Positions 11,749-23,551 of a DNA stretch of 64,000 nt are shown here, one piece after another. The notes below the pieces were generated by a model. It was not told where the DNA came from, ran no database searches, and saw nothing but the letters and a program-made list of their open reading frames with translations. Position 1 is the first letter of the stretch. Every line of letters starts with the position of its first letter. This DNA comes from Volutella citrinella (taxonomy: Eukaryota > Ascomycota > Sordariomycetes > Hypocreales > Nectriaceae). The DNA is taken from positions 2,976,001 through 3,040,000 of the forward strand of contig JAWZSP010000007.1 in the NCBI GenBank assembly GCA_034401135.1, read 5' to 3'. A program made the position numbers and the translations under genes.

Positions 11749-14259
11749 CTAACGGGTCCTTTGCCCCGTCTCCGCGCCCTCGATGTGCTCGCTCTTGCGT
11801 TTCAGCGAGCCGTTCTCGGTCCCATCGACAGCTTCATAGCCCGTCTCTGCGATGCCCTTGGCGCCGTTTCCTTTTCCGTTGCCGTTGGAGTTCTTGATGG
11901 CACCGCCGCAACCGCCGCGGAAGCCGTTGAGCAGGCGCTCAATGCCATGGATGTTCAAGCCTGCGAAGCCGCGGTCGGCGTTTTCGCGCTCGCTAATGGC
12001 GATGACTGCTCCGATGAGATCGTGGTTGATTTCCTCGCTGATGACACTATCATGATTGTATTTGGGGTGAACGTCAACAAAGTTGCGAATCCACCTGGCT
12101 GTAGTGTCGAGCTCGCCACTGGCCCGCTTCGAAATCAGGTCCAGATAGGTCGCCAAATGGCATCGCGTAGTCACGTCAACGTTGACGCTGTCAAGGTAGC
12201 TTTCCACGATAGGGATGAGGCCTGGGAAGTCTCCTGAGTCGGAACCGTTGATGACCTCATCAATTGTCATTTCTTCATATTCATCCTCCACAGGCCTTCC
12301 AGGCGATGCAGGCCGGCTTGGAACTGCCGAGCCTGGGCGACTGTCTTCGCCCATGACCGTGTTGGCCCTCGAGGGACGTAGTGGGAATGGGTTCCTGCGG
12401 AAATAGAACTTCTCCTTGAGCACAGCATCGACAGCGTGGGCTCTCTCCATATTCTCATCTACCTTCTTGATCGGGATGTAGAAATTGAGGTCGAACGAGA
12501 GGATTGCCCGCGTGACCAGAACCATGAAGACGGAGAAAGCTGCGTTCTCGAAATCCGTCACCTGGATCTCCATGGGCCGGAATTCGACGCGCCAGCCAAT
12601 GTTGTTCTCTGCTGGCGGCGGCTTAAACCGCATATGCTGCCAGTTAGTCGACTGGATGTTTTCGAAATGGTCCGTCTTGCTCATATCCAGCTCTTCAAGG
12701 TCTTCCTCGAACACAACAATAGGATCTCGGATGAAGAGATGAGCAAAATGCGTGGCAAGTCGGTTGTCCATTCCACCATCCATCAACTGCTTCTTGATGT
12801 TTTGGTCAATGACAAGATCAGGATCTAGATACTCATCCCGTAGTCGCGGGTCGGTTGAAATGTACGTGGAGTTGGGAGCATATCGAGACTTGGGTATCCT
12901 GCGTTCGCCATCCGCCAAGGGCTGCGGCTATGTCAGCTCGGCAACAAAGAGATCAACAAGCTAGGTCGCACCTTTTCGCCTAGTTCTCCGGGAGTTCTAC
13001 AGTCAACAGCACGGCTGATCTGGTTCCATCGAACATCTGTGTTGGCCAAGAAGCCCTTGTAAATAGGGGTGGCAGCGGTCAGAGCCAGCATGATGGGACC
13101 AAGCGGGCTGAGCTGGTCGTACAACTCTCTTCCTTCGTTGATATTCTTGGCCTGGAACGTGATTTGGAGACAGCAGCTCCCCATCCCGAAAGCCATTGCG
13201 TCCATGTGGATGAAGTTATCGGGCGAAGCACCGTTGCGTACATCGTCATCCTCCGGCCAGTTGTGGAGGTCGTAGTTTACAGTAGGGTCCTTCCAGGGGT
13301 TTGGGGTGTTTTTGTCATGGAAGATGGGCACGTTGACCTGGACCTTGCGGCCTCGTCGCGATCGAATGTTGGCGGCCAGGGTGGGAAATCTGATGTGTGG
13401 GTTCGCGATCTCATCAGGAACGAACTGAGATCGCAGCCTGGGACCCGATGGGGGATAGTAAGGGTCAGTGAACTGGCCTGGGACACCGATCATGGGGAAT
13501 GTCGTCAGAGTGATGGGGTATTCGCTGGACAGCATATGCTCCTTGGCAATCTTTCTCCGCAGCTTCATGTCCGCCTCGACTTCGAGCAACTCCTTGAACC
13601 CAATTCCCCATGGCTTTCCAGGTGTGGCCTCGAGCATGAAGCGACCAAACTCTGGGTGGAAAACAGGGATGACTTCTTTCCTATTAGATGGTCAACATCG
13701 GTAAGATGCTCAACAAAGTCTCACAACTTACTTGGACGAGTCGATGTTTCCATGGGATTCCTGTAGGTCAGGTACACAGCTACCCTTCTTAGCAAGCTCC
13801 TGATCGGCAGCAAGAGCCTCTAGAATCTGAGCTTGTCTCAGTGATAGGAGAACCTTGGGGTCTTCCTTTGAGTAGTTGACAACTAGATACTCAACCTAGA
13901 AGCGGTGTTAGAAAGGGCACAGCGTCGTGCTTGATGTGAAAACTTACCTCATCGCCCCACAACAAGGCATCACGCTCCTTTCCCTTTGCTTTGGTCCAGA
14001 TCTCAAGCAGTTGCTGGTGGGTGTGGCATTAGCGCTGACATCCAACTCGAACAACAGAGGGGAACTGCTGCAGCTGTGAGGACGCGTACCTTGATTCCCC
14101 ATTCCCGGACCTGTTGCGCCCGTTTCTTGGCCTCCGGCCATTCAAGAGGCGTTCCCAGAGCTCTAGATGACCATCCTCCCGTGTTAGCGCCAAAGTTCCA
14201 CCTCTCTCAATGACCCAACATGGCCATGATGAGCTGGGTACAACTTACAAAAGACCCAT
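11749..14259 (-). CDS. gcs1: Glutamate-cysteine ligase (gamma-glutamylcysteine synthetase)
   Basis: This enzyme joins glutamate and cysteine with ATP, the rate-limiting first step of glutathione synthesis in the cytosol. Six coding exons on the minus strand: 14259-14249, 14162-14090, 14013-13948, 13895-13732, 13680-12972 and 12921-11749, giving 731 residues, a normal length for fungal GCS. The first exon is only 11 nt; joined to the second it gives MGLLALGTPLEW, the conserved fungal N-terminus, which fixes the start. The family block HMDAMAFGMGSCCLQITFQ sits in the fifth exon, and the Y/F-rich block around NNIGWRVEFRPMEIQ in the sixth. The C-terminal tail (after about residue 690) is low-complexity, rich in G and N. 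The last intron (12971-12922, 50 nt) uses a GTGCGA donor. Upstream is the 5.3-kb spacer shared divergently with the endosulfine gene. Eukaryotic GCS is known to be feedback-inhibited by glutathione; no regulatory site is proven here. Confidence 0.96.
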
Positions 14260-17200
14260 GATGAAATGAGGACTTGAAGATTCGGAATGCGAACTCTCAG
14301 AACGGTATAGAATTCAGGCCTGGAGTAATCCAGACTCCAGCAAGCTGAAGTAGCAACCCGAAGGGGCGGGCCTTGAGTCTGAGACTCGGTCCGCAGAGGG
14401 CTTTGGATTTGTAAGACGGACTGGGCCGTCTTGAAGAGCAGGGCCGGGGGAGCTCGGCGGATGTCGGCGAGCGGAGGGTGAGGGCTATACCGACGGCCGG
14501 CGCAGCTGGTGTGTGAATGCGCCGATGCTGGTGGTCCAATGCTACCAATTGAGACGCGGCTGGGCCCTTATTGGCGCTTGGAGGGATTGTGCGATTTGCG
14601 ACTTGGGATGATGCACTGCTGTGCCTGCAGTGACGGTGCGTGCGGAGCGGGTACGCAAGGCAAGGCAATGCGTATTTGCGGACCGCGCAATTCTAGCGGA
14701 CAGTAGCGTAGGGTATAGGGCGAAATGCCGCAGGCACCGGCTCCGGGATTGACAGTCTGTCACAGAACTCCGCTCGCACTGGAGATTTTTCTGCAGTGGC
14801 TGTGTTTTGAAGAAGTCTGGATCTCCACGCGGACCACTCAATCGCCTGTGGCTGTAGTTGTATATCCGGTATGCGCGGCTTCGCTCCTCAACCCGAGTCC
14901 TGAGGCCGCCAAAGTGCCGGGGCTCAGTCAGTGTTCAGGGCAGACTCTTCGCGTGGTCGGAGTTTGAGAGCGACGACCCGAAGGATGCGCGACTCGTCTG
15001 CGGCAGAGAGGATCGGCCCCTCGACAGAACTGGTCTGGGCCTGGTCTGTTCTGGCCTGCACGTGCAGTTGCAGCTGCCGAATCCAAACTTCGAAGCGAGG
15101 TAATGCAGTGGGCTGAGAGGGCGGCGGGAGAAGCGAAAGCTTATTCAACTGCGTAGTCTGAGAAATGCAATAACACCGAGGGCTGCGGTTGACGAGTAGG
15201 TGCGCGCCCGTGTGTGAGAGCGTGGGTCGCAAGAGCTGGGACAGCCCGACTTGCGCGCGAAGCAGAAATGAATAGCGAGAATACGCCGAAGAAACGAGCA
15301 ACCACTGTCACGGGTGGGACCGCAGTTCACAGGAGAAGGGTTCTCTGGATGGAGTGAGTGTAAGCTCGGGCAAGCAGTAGGCAAGCAAGCAACTCTCTGG
15401 GTAGGATCTGAAGGGAAAGGCTTGGATTATTGCGATGGCGGCATCCGAGCAGTTCCCGGCTTGCAACTCTCGGAATGGGACAGTCCCCTCTCCAATTCGA
15501 CTGAGAGCATCGTTCCGGCCCTCCACAACGGACTTTGCTGCTTAGAAATCGCCCAGTGCCCGTGGCGGATTGGTCTACCCTCTCGATTGCATCATCGGCA
15601 CTTGCGCCCGATGCGGTTATAGGATACTGGATCCCCCAGCTCGACAGCAACAGCGCCGCGCTAACCTCGCGGCCGGCGGGGCGGACGAGACTGTTTGCAG
15701 TCAATGCAGGCGAGAGAAGAGATAACTGGGTGAGCAGGCTGGCTGTCGTGTCGTGGGCCGTGGGAGACAATGCGCTGTTTGTTGGCTCGAGGGCTGTCTG
15801 TTTCGAGGTCCGTTGCTTGCAAGTTGCAGAGAGTTTGGTTTTTGGCCGGAGCTATAGTTGCAGTTGCGTCAAGCGGCTTTCGTGGGCTGTGGGTGGTGGG
15901 TTGCCCCTGCCATTCTTTGAAGTCCAGACGCAAGCGGCAGTCTCACAGTGTAAACTCCCGCCACAGAGTCCCCCATCCTTCAACGCCCGGGCAAAAGCGA
16001 ATCAGCGCTCGGCTGAAGAGGTTGGATGCAAACATGGATACCTGCTCATGTTGCTAATGTCAAGTCGCTGGCGCGCGTCAATCTATTGGTTGTGGCTTGA
16101 CATCATCCTGGCCTTGCAGCTGTCGACTCCAGCCACCCTACGGCAGGCAGACGATGATTCAGTAGTGGCTGCTGCGGGCTCGCCAGAGCATTCCATTGTA
16201 TCTAAGCCACAGGGAACGTACGTGGAACAGCCTGCATAACGTTTCTAGACCTGGCACGACCGTTGTGAGATTCATGGGGCCCCATGGGCAGGCCATCTGG
16301 GGACGCCCTGGAGGTCAGAGTTATCTGCCGATGTGCCACGGATCGGTAACTTACAGCGATACACCCAAGGCGGCGACGCTGGCTCTGGCATGCGTACAGC
16401 ACACTCTGCAGGTTCCTTGAATGGACAGCCATGTTTGCGCGGTTTACTGATGGAACTGGATGTGGAAAGAGTGCCGCAACAACCTCCCAATGCGTTGCAC
16501 TGGCTGCATTCTCTCCAACCAAGCCACTAGGCATTGTCCTGTCGTGGCCAACAACCAGAAGCCATCCCCTCCCCCACGCAGATGCTGGCCATGCAGGTAA
16601 GCATGCATGCAACGTCCAGCCCCGTACTGCACTCCAATGCCACGGAGCGATAGTAAGCACCGGAGCATCTCCAAGATCACCGGGGGTATCGGGTAGAGGG
16701 GGCCGTCTCCCGGCAATGGCTCCTGGAGCCTACTTAACCATTCATGCAATCTACCACCTGTGGACGAGGCACCTGGTCTTTGGCTGCCAGCCCCCCAAAC
16801 TCGCCTCCGAGATATTGGGCTCCATGGGCTCGGAGAAACCACGCAAAAGTTGTATGGTCTCCAAGCTGTTGGAGCTACTAGTCCACGACATGGCCTGTCT
16901 TGTCACTAACCACCGGTGCCAGCGCGGGAGCAAATGAGATACCAGAGCCGGGGCACCAGTATCTTCTGATACTCTGCCACCGGTGAGCCTGTGATGATAC
17001 GATCGGCGGCTGCCACGAGGTTGCTATTCTATGGTCCACGATGTGGATGAACCGATGTCTCAGTCGATAAGCGACGGAAGCGAACTAATATCATGGACGT
17101 TTTGGTGAAGAGGCTTCTTATTCCAGTATCGATTTGGAGGCGAACCCTTGGAAATGGCTCCTAACAGGCATCGACAACGTAGCCGGTCTCTCAAACGCTC

Positions 17201-19513
17201 TTCATATCTCGAGATAAGGGGCAATGTCCAACCGCTCAAAAGGACCCTTGTAGCCGACGGCCGCAATCCTCATTCCTCATCCAATGCACGGGGGAGCGAG
17301 CCGATGCAGACCATCTTCCTAGTACACACGGCTCAACGCTAGGGCAACCCTTAGAGGCAGTCCAAGTTGCGGGGTGCATATGTGCGTGCTCACGCGGCGG
17401 AACTCTATCTGGATGTTGATACGATCAGCGCCCGCCCGGAGATTGATCATCAACGAAATATGTTGCTGGCCACGCGGACAAACTGATGCTGGCTATACTC
17501 TGAAGAATGGGATTGCTCTGAAGGGAAAGGGGAGACAGAGGCTATCTTGTATGGACCAGCAGGCTTATGAGCAAGGTTGGGCTCGAGGGCGAACGGGAGT
17601 GGGTTGGTGAGCATCATGAACATAGCCAGGTGTGGTTGGAATGAAGGCCTGGGGTCAAGGCGGAAGCAACCACTTGGGGCATCGTAGTGGTGGCCAGTGT
17701 CCTCGTCTCGTTCGTTGCCAGAGGACCTGAACCTTACCACTTGAGCTTTCCCTGGGTGTTAGTGGCCATACCAGAGGTCTCATCGGCTCGAGGCACCGGT
17801 GAAGCAAGTTCTAAGCTTCATACTACTAAGCTGTTCCGGCTGCAAGGCCAGAGTCTGGTATACTGATTACAAGAAGCATACAATTCACACATCCATTTGT
17901 ACGAGGCGGCGCAGAGATAACTGACGCAATGGGCGTTTCAATGGACGGCAAAGACATTCCTGGGCTGGAGGTCAAGGCGATTCGCCCAGAGCAGACGGAT
18001 CTCCAACAATAATGGCAATCCCTACGTCACACACATCCAGCATCCTGGCCCGACGGCGTCGTCGCCCGTGTAACCGGGATACTCCAAGCTCACTCTACAA
18101 GTAGCGTCCAGAAGATACAGCTGCGTATCGCTGCGGATCGCACATTTCATACGCGAGCGAGAGACGCTGCCGTAGCTGCTCTGGGACGGGGTGTCATTGC
18201 TCACAGCTCACACGCACCGTGGCCGAGGCGAGCCGGATGCAGCCGCCCAGAGCCCATCCCCGGACGCCCTGACGATCTCCACCACCACCCCCAAGGCCCT
18301 CCTCGTCCAACCGCCTCCCAAAACCTCCAGGCCAGCCATGGAGCCACTGGCGCACAAGCACCGGCAGGCGAGTTTCCAAGTTGCCGCCCCTTCGGACCAC
18401 ACACGCAGCAATCGGCCCATCCCCGCGGCGCCAGAACCCACAAGCCGGTGCGGCGCTGTTGCAGCAGCGGCCGTTCTGGGGGGCGATGGCGCATGCTCTG
18501 GCCTGCGGCGGTAGGGTAGCATTGGTGCCCGGCACTTCGCATCCACACGGACAGTGTACTACGTATGGCTGAGCGGGCGACACAAACGGATGATGACAAG
18601 CAGGGGCCAGGGAAAGCATTGACAGTTGACGACGACGGCGAGGGATGTGCGAAATGAAGGTTTATGCGGTGGGTGCTATGTTTGCTGCCGTTCAAAGGCT
18701 TTAGGCACCAATCGATAGCTGGCCGGCTTTTGGTTGGGATGGGATGGAGCTTTGGCGCCATTCATCCAGCAGGGCATTGATTATCAGGCATGGCACTCGC
18801 CTGCTATCAACGTTGGTAGCAGAGTACCTTAGTTACGAGTGGCCAGGTTCGGCCGTCGCTGTGCCAGTATACGTAGTAGTAGTGATGGGACGCATTGGAT
18901 GGAAAGCCGTCTCAGCAATGCGCAATGCAAGCCACTCGTGAGATGATAAACAAACCCGCCCAGTGCGTGACTCAGGCCCCCGGCACATATCAAGACGGCC
19001 ATCTCGTCCCATCCCCAAACGTTCCCAGGTCACGCACATGTGTGAGAGCCAGCAAAGTACTGTTACTACTGTCGACATCAGGCGACAAGTGCGGGCAGAG
19101 ACAATCACATTCACCAGTGAAACTAGCAGGAGGGGTCCCCTCGTCCCAGCCCGTCCCTGTGACTTCACTGCCCCGCCAGAGCAATCCGCCCCGCTACTTG
19201 CACGGCCCGCGCCCGCGCTGGCCCTCTAACGAGCTAGTTACATCACCCAGCCAAGCCCAATCAGGCACGATCCCCTACTAAACTAACCTGGACGGGGCCC
19301 CTGGTCAGACTCACCCGCTCTCTCTTGCTGCTCGTCTTCCAAAATTCCCCAGTCCTAGACTTCCCTCCCTCCTCCCAACGACACACGAATCTTCGACGAC
19401 ACCAACACGAGAGAGAGAGAGAGATAGAGAGAGATACGACGTGCTTGCCTGCTTGCTCATCGACCGCAGTGCGCACCCTCCCACACCAGATCTTCTCCCC
19501 CATCTCAGCAGCC
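14260..19513. other. Divergent intergenic region, GCS1 / IGO1 (5.25 kb)
   Basis: This is the spacer between two divergently transcribed start codons. No supported gene, tRNA or element was seen. Open frames up to 234 codons (15535-16239) look random. The right end carries pyrimidine-rich sequence (about 19315-19378) and a GA repeat typical of a fungal 5' leader. Confidence 0.55.
19409..19435 (+). repeat. GA dinucleotide repeat in IGO1 leader
   Basis: GA repeat interrupted by two T residues, 79-105 bp upstream of the endosulfine ATG, next to a CT-rich tract. It probably lies in the 5' UTR or core promoter. Confidence 0.7.
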
Positions 19514-20219
19514 ATGAACCCCCACCAGAAGAACAAGGTCGACGTCAAGGTGAGCTGCCCATCCCGCGATACCGCCCCGACTACCCCCCCCGTCCATGCT
19601 CGTCGACATGCAACGGCCAGACGAATCTCGCAATGCCATAGCTTGACGATGCTCCCTCTGCCCTCCTCCGACGAGCACTGCCCTTTTGCACGACCTCGTC
19701 CCTCCAAGCCCATTCCCCTCTCCGCCCCGGTTTCGTCATGCACACTCTCGTCCCGCCCCTCGTCCTCGAGTGCACCGCTGATTCGACCAACCCAACCAGT
19801 CGCTCTCCCCCGAGGAGCAGCGCCTCTTCCGCCTCTACGGAAAGCTGCCTTCGCGGTCCGACCACTTCGCCAAGCACCTCAAGGACCGCAAGTACTTCGA
19901 CTCTGGTGACTACGCCATGTCCAAGGCCGGCAAGGGCGACGGCGTCGACGCCGGTGCCGTGGGCTCCCAGCACCCCGTGCCTGAGAACATCCCCCACCTC
20001 TCCTCCCCTGTGAATGGCGGCAACGTCCCCAAGCACGCCCACCACGGCTCCATCCCGGGTATCCAGGCCGGCAGCCCGATCAAGGAGAGCAGCTTCCTCA
20101 AGAGCGAGACCAACGCCGACGACCAGCCCGCCGACGATGACGCCCCCGCCAACCAACAGGGTGCTGCCGTGCCCGCCCCCGTGGCTGCTGGCGGCGAAGC
20201 CATTCCCATCCGGAGATAG
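19514..20219 (+). CDS. igo1: Endosulfine / ARPP-19 family protein (Igo1-like)
   Basis: This is a small intrinsically disordered phosphoprotein. In yeast, Igo1/2 phosphorylated by the Greatwall kinase Rim15 inhibit PP2A-B55 and support entry into quiescence. Two exons, 19514-19549 and 19800-20219, encode 151 residues. The intron (19550-19799, 250 nt) has donor GTGAGC and acceptor CCAG. The hallmark motif KYFDSGDYAMSKAG, whose serine in FDSGDY is the Greatwall target, is intact about 50 residues in. It is preceded by the family helix SLSPEEQRLFRLYGKLPSR. The C-terminal half is P/A/D-rich and disordered. The first exon codes only 12 residues; I chose this ATG because the splice keeps the frame and no better upstream start exists. 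The GA/CT-rich leader is just upstream. Confidence 0.93.
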
Positions 20220-20804
20220 ATACGCACGGCGTGCACGGCTCACACACCGGGCATTCATTCTGTTACGTCTGGCGGCTGACAGGAAAATCAATGCGACGGC
20301 GGGGGAGAGGGCCAAAGGAACTCGACGCTCTGTATGAAGCCGGGAGGGGTGTGCGGATGGGGTTGGGCTCAGTTGCCGGGTTTCCATTTTTTGACGACTT
20401 ACGAGGATCGCACACTTGGCGTTTGGGAATGGGGTGAAACAACTTGTGGTTCGCCACCGAGGACTGCTTCTGTTACCATCGGGTTATTCTGTTTTCCGAC
20501 AGGCGGATTAGGCGCTCAAGTCGTCCGTTCCGCGCTGTCAAACAATTACCATCATGTATTTGATCGCTAGTTACTGGTTTAGTTGCCTGAGGCACGCTAT
20601 CAATTCTCCTTGCTTCTTTGGCTCTTTCTGGGTCCGGGTTCCGCATCGCTTACCCACATGGAGAAGGAGCTTCCACTCAGATGACACGCTGGATGGAGCG
20701 CTGCGATGTCTCGCAAGTCTCACAAGTTGCAACCCACTTGACTCACCTTTAACCACCGTCTCGCCCATAGCTGCCTACGCAACCCCCTCTGCACACTCCT
20801 CGCA
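20220..20804. other. Intergenic, IGO1 3' / GNAT promoter
   Basis: 585 bp between two genes on the same strand. It must hold the IGO1 3' UTR and the GNAT promoter. No distinct element was recognised. Confidence 0.6.
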
Positions 20805-21551
20805 ATGCCACTACAACTGCGTCGGGCCACAAAGGCGGACATCCCCACCATTGGTCGTATTTCGTGTCAGGCCTTCCATCCCGACACTGACATCATCTCA
20901 CGTCTCCTGTTTACTGGCGGATTCGAGGGCGTGGAGGAATGGCGAGCTGCCCGGAAGGCACTCTGCCTGGAGGATGAGAACACCGTCATGTGGGTAGTAG
21001 TCGATGACGAGCTCGACGGCCAAATCGTCGGCTTCGCCTTCTGGGAGCCCCCCGTAGCTCCTGGCTCAGCGCCGCACGAGGTGCCCATGCCAGAAGCCCC
21101 GGCCGGCCTGGACATGGAACGGTTCAAGGAGATGAAGTCACAGATTCGTAAAGCCTCCATCGAGGCCTGCGGGCCAGAGGGCACCGCCAACATCTGGGGT
21201 AAATTCAGTTCCGGGGACCCTGCTATGGATGCATGCAACAGCATGAGGGGTGTGTGTGTGTGACGGGAGCCGTGCGCTAACACGAATCAATTTTTGGCAG
21301 AGCTCGAGTATCTCGCCGTTGACCCGCAGCACCAGCGGAGGGGTATTGGGAAGATGCTGCTGCAATGGGGCCTGGACCAGGCCGCCGAGCAGGGCAAGGA
21401 CGTCTATCTGTTCGCAACACCCGCCGGGCGGTTTCTTTATGAGAGGGAAGGCTTCAGCGTCGACAAGGTCGTGCACATGTTTGGGCATCCCCATTACTCC
21501 ATGATCCTCCGCCGCAACCCTTACCAGGGCATACAAAAGGAAAATGCCTAA
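20805..21551 (+). CDS. GNAT-family N-acetyltransferase
   Basis: This is an acetyl-CoA-dependent N-acetyltransferase of unknown substrate. Two exons, 20805-21249 and 21301-21551, encode 231 residues. The N-terminus (LQLRRATKADIPTIGRISCQAF) is the GNAT beta1-alpha1 start. The acetyl-CoA-binding motif A is VDPQHQRRGIGKMLLQWGL, with the R/Q-x-x-G-x-G/A loop as QRRGIG, just after the intron. The block YEREGFSV is the usual late GNAT strand. The middle insertion (about residues 80-120, P/A/E-rich) resembles fungal GNATs with long linkers. The intron is 51 nt, and its donor lies in a GT repeat, so its exact position rests on keeping the frame into ELEYLAVDP. Small-molecule or drug detoxifying relatives exist, but no specific substrate can be named. 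Confidence 0.9.
21250..21262 (+). repeat. GT microsatellite at a 5' splice site
   Basis: A run of GT units starts exactly at the inferred donor of the GNAT intron, so several GT dinucleotides compete within 12 nt. Confidence 0.75.
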
Positions 21552-23551
21552 TGCTGCCGGAATGGATGGAACGTTAGAAGAAAGAAAGAAAAAGAAAAGA
21601 AGGCCGTGCCATGACGGAAGTCTGTATCATGCTGTCGGCGTGGCCATCGGCAGGGAAGATGCTAGCGAATTTATGGACGGGGGCTACGTTGTTTCATGAT
21701 GAGCACATACAAATTCGATAGAACTCTAGACTTTGGCATCACTCTGAAGATAATCCACAGTAGCAGCCATGTGTGCCTTCTTCCGGCTCCCGAGAGCAAG
21801 GCTTCTTGCCATGCAACCTGGACACTGGCATCAGCGCAGCGTTGGGGCTGGCAACCCGACTGGCCATGGTATAACAGCGCTCTGAGAACCAGGTCGTGCA
21901 GTCTAATCATATGCTACTACACCGAGAAGTCGTTCAAGTGCGACGAGGATAGTATGTATGTGATGGTGGCCTCTGTGCACTTGGCCGACGACCGTGTTGC
22001 GTGTGCCAAAATGACACCTCGAAATGCTGGCTTTTACAGGCAAGCGAATGTCGGACAGGTAATAAATGAACAAAATCACGAGCCGACAGCTAGATACCAA
22101 GCGCTGAAATTGAGTGCAGGCATTGCTACATCGCCCGTCTCGGGCATTGTCTTCTATCAGCACGCCAAACATGAGAACTCATGCGCTGCTTGCCTCGAAA
22201 CCCGCACGTTGCAACCCCAACGCGGGCGAAACATGCTCATGCAACTCTTCTCAGCGCTGACCGACGTCGCAGCACCGCATCTGGGGACAAGACCATCCAA
22301 CTACTACCGCAGAGTACATGCGGGCACATATAGGTGACAGAACAGAGATCTGCGGGCCTGGGCCGTGGCCTGTCTCATCAATCGGCAGCCGCATCCATTT
22401 CCTCGGCACCTCCCACTCACTCCTCATCACCCCCGCTCACAAATGGCCGCCTGTGCCGCGACCTTGGGCCTTGGCTCTTCCTGCTCTGTGCAGAACTAGC
22501 GGGGATCCAATCGCCCAGGGCTTGCGGAAGTGGCCCGGGCATGTCTCAGATAATTCCCAAAAGGGGACGTGGTGAACACACGGGCTGGCATGCCCGCCCA
22601 ACCACCTGGAGATGGTGTCTATGGGGCTGACGTGCGGTTCCCACAGTGGCTGCAGAAGTCGACACCATCATCTCTTCAGAGTCAATGGGATCTTTTGTTG
22701 CTTCCTCTGTCATGGCAGTTGACAGTGTTGCCCAGTTGACGCGAGGTGCACACACAGCAAGCACTGAAGCAGGCGGAGGATGACTGGGGCGTCGTTGGTT
22801 CAACTTTTTTTTCTTTTCCATTCTCCCTACCACCATTGTCCGGCCGCTCATTTTACTATCATCCGTACTTGCCAATGTATAAGTAATAGAGGATGCGGCC
22901 CAACCTTGCCTTCGTCTGGGTCGAGGTGCGCGCTGAAAACAAATAGTCCTAGGTATCATGAACGACAAACATGCGCAAAGCGTAAACAAAAGAAGAGAGA
23001 GAGATAGCCATCCGCTCTAGCCGCCCAGGACCTCTTCCTTCCTTCTTTCCTCAAAGATCCATCCAATTTCACCAAGACCGGCTAGTCAAGCACACCGGAC
23101 GCTGCCATAGTGGACGTCTCAAAATCCTACAAGGCATACCAATAGCCTCTGGTGGAGGTCCGCATCGGAAATGTTCCAATCCCAATATATAGCCTTTGGG
23201 CGCCTGCGTGTGTCTAGGAACGCCCCAGCAACCCTAGTCGAGTTTCGAAACAACCCGATGACATCCATGGTTTCCAGCCCAGTCAAGTGGGATGTAACGT
23301 CGCCAAATAAAAATAAATAAATGTACAATCCAGAGGATAGGCGGATATGCTCCATAAAATGCTGATTGCGTTACATCGTCGGATAGCCAGCACCCCGGCC
23401 GACTTTTCGAGCGGTAACCTGTCATTTTTGTGCCGTCATGTTCGGGTGGAGATTGTACAGAAATGGTGTATGCCAGAGGGGCTATGTGGCCGTCATATAT
23501 ATATGCTCCGAAAATGCGACAAGGGCGTGTTTGCTTGGTGCCCCGAGCTCC
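21552..23551. other. Convergent intergenic region, GNAT / G-alpha (2.0 kb)
   Basis: Spacer between two convergent 3' ends. It contains a purine-rich stretch just after the GNAT stop (about 21579-21603), an unassigned ATG-started frame of 213 codons (21696-22337) with no recognised domain, and an AATAAA-type A/T-rich stretch at about 23306-23323. No supported gene. Confidence 0.5.

Noticed and set aside
15535..16239. 234-codon + frame in the GCS1/IGO1 spacer
   Set aside because: Starts at a non-ATG codon, with mixed composition and no domain.
16969..16996. Shared word with 34657-34678 (CCACC-R-GTGAGCCTGTGA)
   Set aside because: An 18-nt match with one mismatch in 64 kb and no wider similarity; plausible by chance.
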